Origin: Myxococcota bacterium
Lineage (GTDB): Bacteria; Myxococcota; XYA12-FULL-58-9; JASMKV01
DNA: 39,626 nt
NCBI GenBank assembly: GCA_030749035.1
Contig: JASMKV010000193.1
Location: 1-39,626 of the forward strand
Direction: 5' to 3'
The stretch's first letter is position 1; each line of letters begins with the position of its first letter. The translations under genes and the position numbers were made by a program. This document shows, one piece after another, positions 32,169-39,626 of this stretch. Under the pieces are notes generated by a model, which made no database searches, was not told the origin of the DNA, and saw only the letters and a program-made list of their open reading frames with translations.

Positions 32169-33799
32169 AAAAGTTATTGACCATCGTCGTTGTGGCTTTT
32201 TTTGCGGTCTTGTTTTTTCATAATGCTGACTTCATGAACAGGTTTCTCCCGGAGGTCCATGCTCAAAACGCGAATGATGCAGACCAATGGGCCTGTCCTA
32301 TGCACCCGGAAGCTGTGCAATCAGCAAAGGGCACTTGTCCTCTTTGTGAGATAACTTGTGGTGCGAACCAGTCTGAAGCAGACCAATGGACCTGTCCTAT
32401 GCACCCGGAAGTTGTGCAATCGCAAAAGGGCACTTGTTCTATCTGTGGTATGAACTTGCTCAAAAAGGCACCAGAGCCACCAACAAAAGTCCCGACTGAG
32501 GCAACCCCAAAGCGTGAAATTAAATATTGGGAGGCGCCATCGGAACCAGAGCAGCATTTTGACAAACCGGGAAAATCTGTAAAGGGCATATCTCTTGTTC
32601 CGGTTTACGGGGATGTCAAAGGAGGTCGCGATGCGTCTATTCGCATCGACCCTGTTGTTGTGCAGAATATGGGTGTGCGTACGGCTCTGGTGCAAAGAAG
32701 TCATCTCTCACGTAGCGTGCGTACGGTGGGCAGTGTGGTGGTAGCCGAAGATCAGCTCTCTGTCGTCAATTTGCGGTTTTCGGGTTGGGTTGAACGCATC
32801 CATGTCGATAAAATCGGCACACAAGTTAAAGAGGGACAACCCCTACTGGATGTTTATTCTCCCGAGTTGGTCGCAGCTCAGGATGAATTTCTCCTGGCTT
32901 TGCGCACATCGGGTAAAGAATCGATTCTGACGAAAAGTGCCAGACGCAAGCTTCACTACGTGGGAGTACCAGAATGGCAGATTGCCCGCATGGAGAAGGA
33001 GCGTCGTGCCAGGTCCAAACTGACCATCGTTGCGCCTCGAAATGGTTTCGTGCTCCATAAAAATGTGGTTGCAGGATCGCGGGTCAACGCCGGCCAGGAT
33101 GTCTATCGCATTGCTAATCTGGCGCATGTTTGGGTTGAAACTGAAGTTTATGAATTTGATGCGCCCTGGGTACATATTGGTAATGCGGCGAGCCTGGAGT
33201 TCGCTTATCAAAGAGGACAACGTTTTGACAGCCAGGTTGCATTTATTCAGCCAACATTGCATCCACAGACCCGCACAATGCAAATCCGTATAGAGCTCGA
33301 CAATACAAGTTTTCAACTAAAGCCGGGAATGTTTGCAACGGTTGTTATCGAGGCATCGCGTCGCGAAGATCGTCTTGTCGTTCCGACTGAAGCCATTATT
33401 CATTCCGGGATCCGGCAAATTGTTTTTGTGGTTCTCGATTTGGGGCATTACGAAGCACGTGAAATCAATATTGGCCTTGTCGGTGACAACCATATGAGTG
33501 AAGTCATAAGTGGGCTGCAAGAGGGCGAGCGAGTCGTCACAAGCGGCCAGTTTCTACTCGATTCTGAAAGTCAGCTACGTGAAGCGGTGCAGAAAATGTT
33601 AGCGATTGGACTGGAAGGCAGACAAAAACATGGTCCCAGAATAGAAGCCGCACAGACCAATGAAAAAAACAAAGGTACACATGAGCATCATGAGCATGTT
33701 GAGACCTATTGGACTTGCTCCATGCACCCGACCATTGTTCAGGAGACACCAGGCACTTGCCCTGCATGTGGCATGAATCTCGTGGAAAAGGAACGCTAA
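32165..33799 (+). CDS. cusB: CusB-type periplasmic adaptor with three heavy-metal-binding motifs
   Basis: This 544-residue membrane-fusion protein has an N-terminal anchor or signal, two CPMHPE-type heavy-metal-binding motifs (about residues 43-62 and 76-96), the adaptor core (SGWVERIHVDKIGTQVKEGQ; IVAPRNGFVLHKNVVAGSRV; GMFATVVIEASR), a His-rich linker (HEHHEHVE), and a third motif at the C-terminus (CSMHPTI...CPACGMNL). Motif one is degenerate: it ends CPLCEITC where CGMNL is expected. Motifs one and two are an almost exact 99-base tandem duplication. It docks CusA to the outer-membrane channel and transfers Cu(I)/Ag(I). Coupled to tolC by ATGA and three bases from cusA. Confidence 0.92.
   Translation: MKKLLTIVVVAFFAVLFFHNADFMNRFLPEVHAQNANDADQWACPMHPEAVQSAKGTCPLCEITCGANQSEADQWTCPMHPEVVQSQKGTCSICGMNLLKKAPEPPTKVPTEATPKREIKYWEAPSEPEQHFDKPGKSVKGISLVPVYGDVKGGRDASIRIDPVVVQNMGVRTALVQRSHLSRSVRTVGSVVVAEDQLSVVNLRFSGWVERIHVDKIGTQVKEGQPLLDVYSPELVAAQDEFLLALRTSGKESILTKSARRKLHYVGVPEWQIARMEKERRARSKLTIVAPRNGFVLHKNVVAGSRVNAGQDVYRIANLAHVWVETEVYEFDAPWVHIGNAASLEFAYQRGQRFDSQVAFIQPTLHPQTRTMQIRIELDNTSFQLKPGMFATVVIEASRREDRLVVPTEAIIHSGIRQIVFVVLDLGHYEAREINIGLVGDNHMSEVISGLQEGERVVTSGQFLLDSESQLREAVQKMLAIGLEGRQKHGPRIEAAQTNEKNKGTHEHHEHVETYWTCSMHPTIVQETPGTCPACGMNLVEKER
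32279..32477 (+). repeat. 99-base in-frame tandem duplication in cusB
   Basis: The block starting GCAGACCAATGG at 32279 recurs at 32378, a shift of 99 bases or 33 codons, with only scattered differences. It duplicates the N-terminal metal-binding motif. High nucleotide identity implies a recent event. Confidence 0.8.
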
Positions 33800-33802
33800 C
33801 GC

Positions 33803-36800
33803 ATGATTGCTAAAATCATAGAGGCTTGTTTAAAAAACCGCATCATCGTTCTCATTCTCAGTGCAATGCTGGTGTTTGGTGGATTGTGGGCAATTTCTTC
33901 AACCCCCATTGATGCCATTCCGGATCTCTCTGACGTTCAGGTTATAATTTACAGCGAATATCCTGGACAGGCACCGCAGGTTATCGAAGATCAGGTAACC
34001 TATCCGATGACGACCGCGATGCTCTCGGTACCATATGCACAGACAGTTCGGGGCTACTCATTTTTCGGGTACTCACTGGTGTATGTGATCTTTGAAGACG
34101 GTACTGATTTATATTGGGCGCGTTCACGCGTACTCGAATATTTGAACTTTGCCAGCGATCGCTTACCGCCAGGGGTAACCCCGCACTTGGGCCCAGATGC
34201 CACCGGTGTTGGCTGGGTTTTCGAATACAGCCTAAGCGATTTTAGTCCCCGCGCGACTCTTCTCCGCGAAAAGCTCGATAGGGATAAAGACGGTATGGTC
34301 AGGCGCAATGAACTCCCACAGACCGACGAGAGTATACATATCGATGGCCAGGCACGGGCAGTCTACAGTGAAAACAAACTCAAGGATTTATTTCGCACCG
34401 ATAAGCCACCGGGTACGACCACGCCTAAAGATTTCACCATGGAATCGCTTCGTTACCTTGTTGAGTCGTTCGACAAGGATAGCGACAAAAAGATTTCTGC
34501 AAATGAACTCTATCTTGCTGCAAATTATGCAGGCACCGATCTCGCAGAACTTCGTTCGATTCAGGATTGGTATTTGCGTTACGAGTTGATGAGTGTGCCT
34601 GGCGTTGCGGAAGTGGCATCTGTGGGCGGCTTTGTCCGCCAGTATCAGGTCGAGGTCGATCCCGAAAAGTTGCGCGCCTACGGCATACCCTTGGCGAAAG
34701 TCAAACATGCTATTCGCCGCAGCAATATCGATGTTGGCGGACGCGTAGTCGAGATGGGCGAGACCGAGTTTATGGTTCGGGGTAAGGGTTATTTTCAAAA
34801 TCTCGAAGAACTCAAGACGGTACCCATTGGTGTCGATATGCAAAGCCACACGCCGATCTACCTCTTTCAGGTTGCTGATATTCATCTGGGTCCTGAGTTA
34901 CGCCGGGGTTTGGTGGAAATGAATGGTGAGGGTGAAGTGGTAAGTGGCGTGGTCGTCATGCGTTTTGGGGAAAACGCTCTTGATGTTATTCGCAGGGTGC
35001 GCGAGCGCCTCGAAGAACTTAAACCCGGGCTACCTGCAGGCGTTGAGGTACATACCTCCTATGACCGATCCACTTTGATTCACCGGGCTGTGACAAATTT
35101 GAGCACAAAACTAATCGAGGAGATACTTGTGGTGGCTCTGATTTGTATCATTTTCCTCTTACACTTACGATCGGCCTTTGTTGTCATTTTAACCCTACCT
35201 TTAGGGATCCTGGCTTCGTTTATCATCATGCGCTTGCTGGGGACCAACGCCAACATCATGAGTTTAGGAGGCATCGCCATCGCTATCGGTGTTATGGTTG
35301 ATGCTTCGATTGTGATGGTCGAAAACCTTCACAAGCACAAAGAGCGCGATCACGGGCTTACCCACTTCGAAGTGGTCAATGCTGCGGCGCGGGAAGTAGG
35401 GCCGGCGCTTTTCTTTTCGCTTTTGATCGTAACCGTCAGCTTTTTGCCCGTATTCAGTCTTGAGCAGCAGGAGGGCCGACTTTTTACGCCCCTTGCCTAT
35501 ACAAAAACCTTCGCCATGGCCAGCGCGTCCCTTCTGGCAATAACGGTGATTCCGGTATTGATGTTCTATTTTGTGCGTGGCCATATTCGCCCGGAGAAAG
35601 ACAACCCCATCTCTCGCTTTTTTATCCGGATCTACACACCAATTATTCAAAGCGCATTAGCGCATCCGTGGAAGATATTAGGGATAATCTTTGTTCTTCT
35701 TATTGCCACAATGCTACCCTATTCCAAACTTGGCAGTGAATTTATGCCTCCCCTTAATGAGGGGGATCTACTCTATATGCCGACAAGTGCGCCTGGGATC
35801 TCGATTACCAAAGCCAGGGAACTCTTGCAGCAAACCGATAAAATTATTGCCTCGCATCCACAAGTTGTACACGTCCGGGGTAAAATCGGGCGGGCAGATA
35901 CCGCCACCGATCCAGCCCCTCTTTCTATGATTGAGACCACGATTATCCTTAGTCATGTGGATACCTGGCCTGATGGCAAGACCATCGAGGATATTATCAA
36001 GGAACTCAATGCCATGGTGAACTTCCCTGGCCTCGTCAACGCCTGGACAATGCCCATCAAGACCCGCATTGACATGCTGGCCACCGGTATCAAGACCCCC
36101 GTGGGTGTTAAACTGATGGGCTCAGATCTAAAAGAACTTGCTAAAGTGGGACAAACGATTGAGACGGTTTTGCGTGAACTCCCCGAGACAGCAAGTGTAT
36201 TTTCTGAACGCGTCGTCGGCGGCAATTATATCGATATCCAGGTGCGGCGCAAGGCTGCTGCACGTTTCGGACTTACTGTGGGAGATGTTCAGGACATTAT
36301 CCAAAGTGCTATTGGCGGCATGAACGTGACCTGGACGGTTGAAGGCCTGCAACGCTACCCGGTAAATATTCGTTATCCACGGGAGCTGCGCAACAATGTC
36401 GATCAACTTGGCCGTGTCGCGGTTCCCACGCCTATGGGCCATACCGTTCCGCTGGCATCGGTGGCGGATATCCAGATTACGAAAGGACCTCCTGGAATCA
36501 AAACCGAGAACAGCCGCAGGACGGCCTGGATTTATGTAGATCTAAAAACGCATGATGTCGGCGGCTATGTGCAAGCAGCACAGGAGTTAGTTTCACGCCG
36601 CGTAATTCTACCCGAGGGGGTATCCATCGTATGGTCAGGACAATTTGAATATATGGAGCGAGCGAGAAAACGCCTTGCCATTGTAATACCCTTGACCCTT
36701 GCGATTATTTTTCTCCTGCTCTTCATACATTTCCGCAATCTTGCCGAAACGATGTTGGTGATGTTCACATTACCCTTAGCCCTTATTGGTGGGGTTTGGC

Positions 36801-37201
36801 TTATGTGGATGCTTGATTTTAATTGGTCTGTCGCAGTGGGGGTGGGATTCATTGCATTGGCAGGTCTGGCAGCCGAGACGGGCGTTATTATGCTTGTCTA
36901 TCTAAACGAGGCATACAAGCGTCGAATTAAAGAGGGGCGGCTCAAATCTGCTAATGATTTACGCTCCATCATCATCGAAGGCGCGGTCGGGCGTGTTCGG
37001 CCCAAACTCATGACGGTAGCGACAACGCTTATAGGACTTTTGCCGATCATGCTCGGCACAGGAACCGGCACACATATCATGAAGCGCATCGCGGCACCGA
37101 TGGTGGGTGGACTCGTATCATCGACAATCCTGACTCTGATTGTCATACCTGCAATCTATTATCTGTGGAAGAAAGCGCAGCATAAGGACTTGCTCACATG
37201 A
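33803..37201 (+). CDS. cusA: CusA-type Cu(I)/Ag(I) RND efflux pump with EF-hand insertion
   Basis: This 1132-residue HME-RND transporter has the family's twelve-helix plan. The proton-relay helix IGVMVDASIVMVEN is present. LLYMPTSAPGIS and TRIDMLATGIKTP supply the methionines used by CusA for Cu(I)/Ag(I), so it is not a CzcA (Zn/Co) type. It is about 85 residues longer than E. coli CusA. The excess lies between WVFEYSL and LAELRSIQDWYLRYEL in the first porter region, roughly residues 147-247. It contains two canonical EF-hand loops, DRDKDGMVRRNE (159-170) and DKDSDKKISANE (224-235). The pump faces the periplasm there, where calcium is available. Last gene of the operon. Confidence 0.95.
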   Translation: MIAKIIEACLKNRIIVLILSAMLVFGGLWAISSTPIDAIPDLSDVQVIIYSEYPGQAPQVIEDQVTYPMTTAMLSVPYAQTVRGYSFFGYSLVYVIFEDGTDLYWARSRVLEYLNFASDRLPPGVTPHLGPDATGVGWVFEYSLSDFSPRATLLREKLDRDKDGMVRRNELPQTDESIHIDGQARAVYSENKLKDLFRTDKPPGTTTPKDFTMESLRYLVESFDKDSDKKISANELYLAANYAGTDLAELRSIQDWYLRYELMSVPGVAEVASVGGFVRQYQVEVDPEKLRAYGIPLAKVKHAIRRSNIDVGGRVVEMGETEFMVRGKGYFQNLEELKTVPIGVDMQSHTPIYLFQVADIHLGPELRRGLVEMNGEGEVVSGVVVMRFGENALDVIRRVRERLEELKPGLPAGVEVHTSYDRSTLIHRAVTNLSTKLIEEILVVALICIIFLLHLRSAFVVILTLPLGILASFIIMRLLGTNANIMSLGGIAIAIGVMVDASIVMVENLHKHKERDHGLTHFEVVNAAAREVGPALFFSLLIVTVSFLPVFSLEQQEGRLFTPLAYTKTFAMASASLLAITVIPVLMFYFVRGHIRPEKDNPISRFFIRIYTPIIQSALAHPWKILGIIFVLLIATMLPYSKLGSEFMPPLNEGDLLYMPTSAPGISITKARELLQQTDKIIASHPQVVHVRGKIGRADTATDPAPLSMIETTIILSHVDTWPDGKTIEDIIKELNAMVNFPGLVNAWTMPIKTRIDMLATGIKTPVGVKLMGSDLKELAKVGQTIETVLRELPETASVFSERVVGGNYIDIQVRRKAAARFGLTVGDVQDIIQSAIGGMNVTWTVEGLQRYPVNIRYPRELRNNVDQLGRVAVPTPMGHTVPLASVADIQITKGPPGIKTENSRRTAWIYVDLKTHDVGGYVQAAQELVSRRVILPEGVSIVWSGQFEYMERARKRLAIVIPLTLAIIFLLLFIHFRNLAETMLVMFTLPLALIGGVWLMWMLDFNWSVAVGVGFIALAGLAAETGVIMLVYLNEAYKRRIKEGRLKSANDLRSIIIEGAVGRVRPKLMTVATTLIGLLPIMLGTGTGTHIMKRIAAPMVGGLVSSTILTLIVIPAIYYLWKKAQHKDLLT

Positions 37202-37225
37202 AACTTTCCTGGCAGGCGGGTGCCT

Positions 37226-37879
37226 GATAACCGATGACCGTGCGAGCCGTTTACGGAGACTTGCTGCGGGTGCACGAAGTGTGCGAGGCGTTGTGAGACT
37301 GTCCGAAAGGCGCCATGAAGGCGCGTTGAGGATTAGTCGATACAGCCGAGTGGCCGCACTTTAGTCGAGTAGGCGAGTGACCGATAACCGATGACCGTGC
37401 GAGCCGTTGGGAGACTGGTTGAGATGCGAACCGTTAAGAGACTTAAGTTTTTTGCGTTTTGGAAGCAAAAAACTTTTAGTCGAATAGGTAAGTGGCAATA
37501 AAGGCGCGTCGAAAGCTAGTCGGTACAAGGCGAGTGGCCGATGACCGATGACCGATGACCGATGGCCGTGCGAGCCAATACGGAGACTTGCTGCGGGTGC
37601 ACGAAGTGTGCGAGGCGTTGTGAGACTGTCCGAAAGGCGCCATACAGGCGCGTTGAGGGTTAGTCGATACAGCCGAGTGGCCGCACTTTAGTCGAGTAGG
37701 CGAGTGGCCGATGACCGATGACCGTGCGAGCCGTTGTGAGACTGGTTGAGATGCGAACCGTTAAGAGACTTAAGTTTTTTGCGTTTTGGAAGCAAAAAAC
37801 TTTTAGTCGAATAGGTAAGTGGCCACAAAGGCGCGTTGAGGATTAGTCGATACAGGCGAGTGACCGATGACCGATGTCC
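37226..37879. repeat. Two imperfect tandem copies of a 327-base non-coding unit
   Basis: Copy one (37226-37552) and copy two (37553-37879) align at an exact shift of 327 bases; for example TACGGAGAC at 37252 and 37579. Each copy holds the AAGTTTTTTGC/GCAAAAAACTT hairpin (37445-37475 and 37772-37802), repeated GTGCGAGCC words and short CCGATGA runs. The unit follows the cusA stop directly, so the hairpins could terminate the efflux operon, though the T-run after each is only four. Open frames through it are incidental. Confidence 0.85.
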
Positions 37880-37964
37880 GATGGCCGATGGCCGATAACC
37901 GATAACCGATGATCGATGACCGATAACCGATGATCGATGACCGATAACCGATAACCGATGACCA
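37858..37964. repeat. Degenerate heptamer array (GACCGAT/GGCCGAT/AACCGAT)
   Basis: About 13 to 15 copies of a seven-base unit of form RNCCGAT run head to tail, with variants such as TGATCGATGACCGATAACCG. Shorter stretches of the same heptamer punctuate the 327-base unit (about 37226-37240, 37380-37396, 37540-37567, 37706-37722). It has no spacers and no palindromic unit, so it is a minisatellite-like repeat and not CRISPR. Confidence 0.85.
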
Positions 37965-38116
37965 CCCTTTTCACCCGTGTTTGCACTATAGGCTGTAGTT
38001 TGGCTGTAGTGAAATGGTAGGGCAGAGAGGATGTCCTGGGCTCCGTTGACTTGCCGCAGCCGCCGGTCTTTAATGCAAAGCATGGTTAGGATGCAGTTTT
38101 GCAAGTGAGGTATTCC

Positions 38117-38272
38117 ATGCTTTTTAGGCTACTCATTATTCTTTTTACAATGTTCGCCATGACAGGCTGCACCGGTGACAGCGAGGGTGAAAGTGCGGGC
38201 AAATCAAAGAAGGAAATCAAGCAGAGCAAAAAGGATCAAAAGGGTACAAAGGGTGATGCTATTGTGCCGTAA
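38117..38272 (+). CDS. Small Lys-rich lipoprotein, possibly truncated by a repeat-made stop
   Basis: This 51-residue product has a clean lipoprotein signal (LFTMFAMTGC lipobox) and then a short Lys/Gly/Ser-rich tail (KSKKEIKQSKKDQKGTKG). The start ATG 38117 has GAGG seven bases upstream. The tail ends in a 33-base unit (38238-38270) that is repeated at once (38271-38303). The join between the copies creates the TAA stop, and the same frame stays open for another 280 codons beyond it. It may be a functional small lipoprotein or the cut front of a longer gene. Confidence 0.55.
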   Translation: MLFRLLIILFTMFAMTGCTGDSEGESAGKSKKEIKQSKKDQKGTKGDAIVP

Positions 38273-38303
38273 AAGGGTACAAAGGGTGATGTGATTGTGC
38301 CGG
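38238..38303 (+). repeat. 33-base tandem duplication across a stop codon
   Basis: The two units differ at three positions (CT/TG in the middle and the last base). The period is eleven codons. The stop codon of the small lipoprotein spans the junction. Confidence 0.8.
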
Positions 38304-38506
38304 AGCCTCTTGGGATTGCTCAGATTTATCATAGGTTTAGGCCATGCTTCCGCCCTTATAAACTAATAAAGGGGAGTGCCATAGAAATGGCCCCAGACAA
38401 CGTCAACGCCTATCGCCACCAGGTGCGATGCGAGTGGACGGCAGGGAGGCCGTTCGCTATAGTCGATTCTGTCGACGGGAACCGATCCGGACATAAGAGA
38501 GAAAGC

Positions 38507-39118
38507 ATGCACGAAAACTCCGCATACATCATCGGGCTCACAGCCGCGTTCCTCGTCATCGGGTGCTGCTCAAACAAGGACTCCGGGGCTGCCGAAAGCT
38601 CAGAAAACACGTCGGCTACCGCGCTGATCACCGCTCAGACCATCGCAGCTCCCACTCCCCTCCCCGCAACCGCGGCAGCAGCCGTCAAACCCACAGAAGA
38701 GAGCTGTACGCTGGCCACCCCGTTGAAACCCGGAATTCCGGGGAGCCCGGGCCACCCCATCCCCAGCAAGATTAATCCCAACGGCAACAGCGAGCTCGCA
38801 AATTTGATGCGGAGCATGCTCAGCGACCTCCGACAGATCCGCCAGGTCGTCATCAATGGGCAAAGTCCAACCATCCCGGACAACCACAAACGCATCCGGT
38901 GCAGCTGGCACACAGAGCCAAAAGAAAGAAACGCACGCTACGACGCCATGGCTGTGACGTATTTGAACGCTGTAGACCGCTTCAATAAGCGGCGAGGCGA
39001 GCCCAAAGCTCTCTTCGACACCGTCGTCCGAGGAGGTTGTGTCGGATGCCACGAAAACACGTGTCAGGGACCTCTGGCCGTCATTGAGCCCCTTCTGATA
39101 GAAAGCCCATCACCGTGA
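38507..39118 (+). CDS. Cytochrome c'-like lipoprotein
   Basis: This 203-residue protein starts at ATG 38507 with a lipoprotein signal (GLTAAFLVIGCC). A Thr/Ala/Pro-rich linker follows, then a probably helical domain with a single CVGCH heme-binding motif close to the C-terminus (near residue 180). A C-terminal CXXCH after a helical bundle is the layout of cytochrome c', which can bind NO or CO or act in electron transfer. Extra cysteines (SCTL, RCSW, TCQG) may form disulfides. The open frame continues 72 codons upstream, but the signal peptide fixes the start. Composition is G/C-richer than the DNA before about 38385, and it looks imported with the neighbouring symporter fragment. Confidence 0.6.
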   Translation: MHENSAYIIGLTAAFLVIGCCSNKDSGAAESSENTSATALITAQTIAAPTPLPATAAAAVKPTEESCTLATPLKPGIPGSPGHPIPSKINPNGNSELANLMRSMLSDLRQIRQVVINGQSPTIPDNHKRIRCSWHTEPKERNARYDAMAVTYLNAVDRFNKRRGEPKALFDTVVRGGCVGCHENTCQGPLAVIEPLLIESPSP

Positions 39119-39172
39119 ACCTGAATACCTGGTGAATTGTAGTAGTGTCGGCGAAATCAGGAAGCCCTCGGG

Positions 39173-39535
39173 CTAATTCACGAGAAGCGTCAACCCCAGG
39201 TACATGACAACCACGGCCACGAAGATAGCACACGAGACTGTCTTTGCGTGCTTCCACGGAGTCATATCTACGGGAGGTGGCTCCGCCGTGTCGCCCGCTG
39301 AGATCTCTTCGGGTGTCCTCGGCTTAAGCAACGTGATGAGCAACATGGCCGCCATCGCCACTAAGAAGCTGATCGCGTATCCATGAAGAAAATGTAGCCC
39401 GTCACCGACCACGAAAGTAAAGAACGAATACATCGCCAGGCCCACCACCATGCCGATCTTCGCCGCAAGCGCCGGAGCCTTTTTCGACGCAATACCGAGT
39501 ATAAAGATCGCGATAATCGGTACGCTGTAGTGACT
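39173..39535 (-). pseudogene. C-terminal remnant of a sodium:solute symporter (SSS family)
   Basis: Reading on the minus strand, HYSVPIIAIFILGIASKKAP, AALAAKIGMVVG-like helix residues, then FFTFVVGDGLHFLHGYAISF and VDMTPWKHAKTVSCAI, match the last three or four helices of SLC5-type sodium:solute symporters. Upstream of about 39535 the sequence turns A/T-rich and non-homologous, and the frame meets a stop near the window end. The gene therefore lacks well over half of its N-terminal part. It cannot make a working transporter. Confidence 0.65.
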
Positions 39536-39626
39536 AGAACAATTATTAGTCTTATTAGCAGGATTAGGTATGATATATGTTATTTGGTATACATTTTTCT
39601 AACCCTTATAAAGAACTGTTATGATT
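39536..39626. other. A/T-rich window end
   Basis: Ninety A/T-rich bases beyond the symporter remnant contain no gene that I can see. The sharp change marks the outer edge of the second G/C-rich segment. Confidence 0.4.

Noticed and set aside
33803-37201. CzcA-type Co/Zn/Cd pump
   Set aside because: The LLYMPTSAPG and RIDMLATG methionine segments and the CPMHPE motifs in the adaptor indicate Cu(I)/Ag(I).
37226-37964. CRISPR array
   Set aside because: Units are either 327 bases or seven bases, without regular unique spacers, and there are no cas genes.
37688-38104. 138-codon minus-strand frame with a VIGHRSS-like repeat peptide
   Set aside because: It is the translation of the heptamer minisatellite; no ribosome site and no conserved part.

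Overview
The window holds about 35 supportable genes or gene remnants and a mixture of DNA of different character. The likely source is a facultatively anaerobic, Gram-negative, respiratory bacterium. Lipoboxes, a TolC/CusBA tripartite pump, a heme-copper oxidase and both oxygen-independent and oxygen-dependent aromatic enzymes support this. The taxon cannot be fixed from the sequence. The cytochrome oxidase subunit II style and the abundance of lipoproteins and FG-GAP proteins would fit a Myxococcota/Bdellovibrionota-like or other delta-type lineage, but that is a weak inference.

Left part (1-10.5 kb). A broken chimera of an HMGL-like synthase and MoaA is followed by two visibly G/C-rich blocks. 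Together these carry the whole central benzoyl-CoA reduction module: dch and an SDR gene on the minus strand, and had-oah-bcrCBAD on the plus strand. Bcr reduces benzoyl-CoA to the dienoyl-CoA, Dch hydrates it, Had oxidises it, and Oah hydrolyses the ring to 3-hydroxypimelyl-CoA. The SDR may serve the next oxidation. The two blocks are separated by A/T-richer DNA that holds the 5' end of a truncated di-heme cytochrome c peroxidase gene and a very good sigma-54 promoter. This looks like a mosaic insertion of catabolic genes into a resident genome.

Middle part (10.5-22.3 kb). A four-gene minus-strand operon (Cys-rich diiron protein, NnrS, FG-GAP/ASPIC protein, UnbU/RnfD-like membrane protein) is divergent from a six-gene plus-strand run. 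That run is boxB (benzoyl-CoA 2,3-epoxidase), hemN, a 4-TM protein, a PLP decarboxylase, an amidohydrolase and a DUF123 nuclease. Thus an oxygen-dependent benzoyl-CoA enzyme lies about 6 kb from the oxygen-independent pathway, but without boxA or boxC in view. These two divergent operons are the best candidates in the window for an undescribed system.

Respiratory and metal part (22.4-37.2 kb). A terminal oxidase operon (COX2, COX1, two COX3 paralogues, COX4, a small CPxC protein and a two-heme cytochrome c lipoprotein) is followed by a cupredoxin-like membrane protein and an alginate-lyase-like lipoprotein on the opposite strand. Next comes a Cu/Ag efflux operon: a Cys-rich small protein, TolC/CusC, CusB with duplicated metal-binding motifs, and a CusA that carries an unusual EF-hand insertion.

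Right end (37.2-39.6 kb). A 327-bp imperfect tandem duplication and a degenerate heptamer array are followed by a small lipoprotein with a 33-bp duplication that creates its stop codon. A second G/C-rich scrap carries a cytochrome c'-like lipoprotein and the C-terminal remnant of a sodium:solute symporter, cut off at A/T-rich DNA near the window edge. No tRNA, rRNA, transposase or CRISPR array was recognised.
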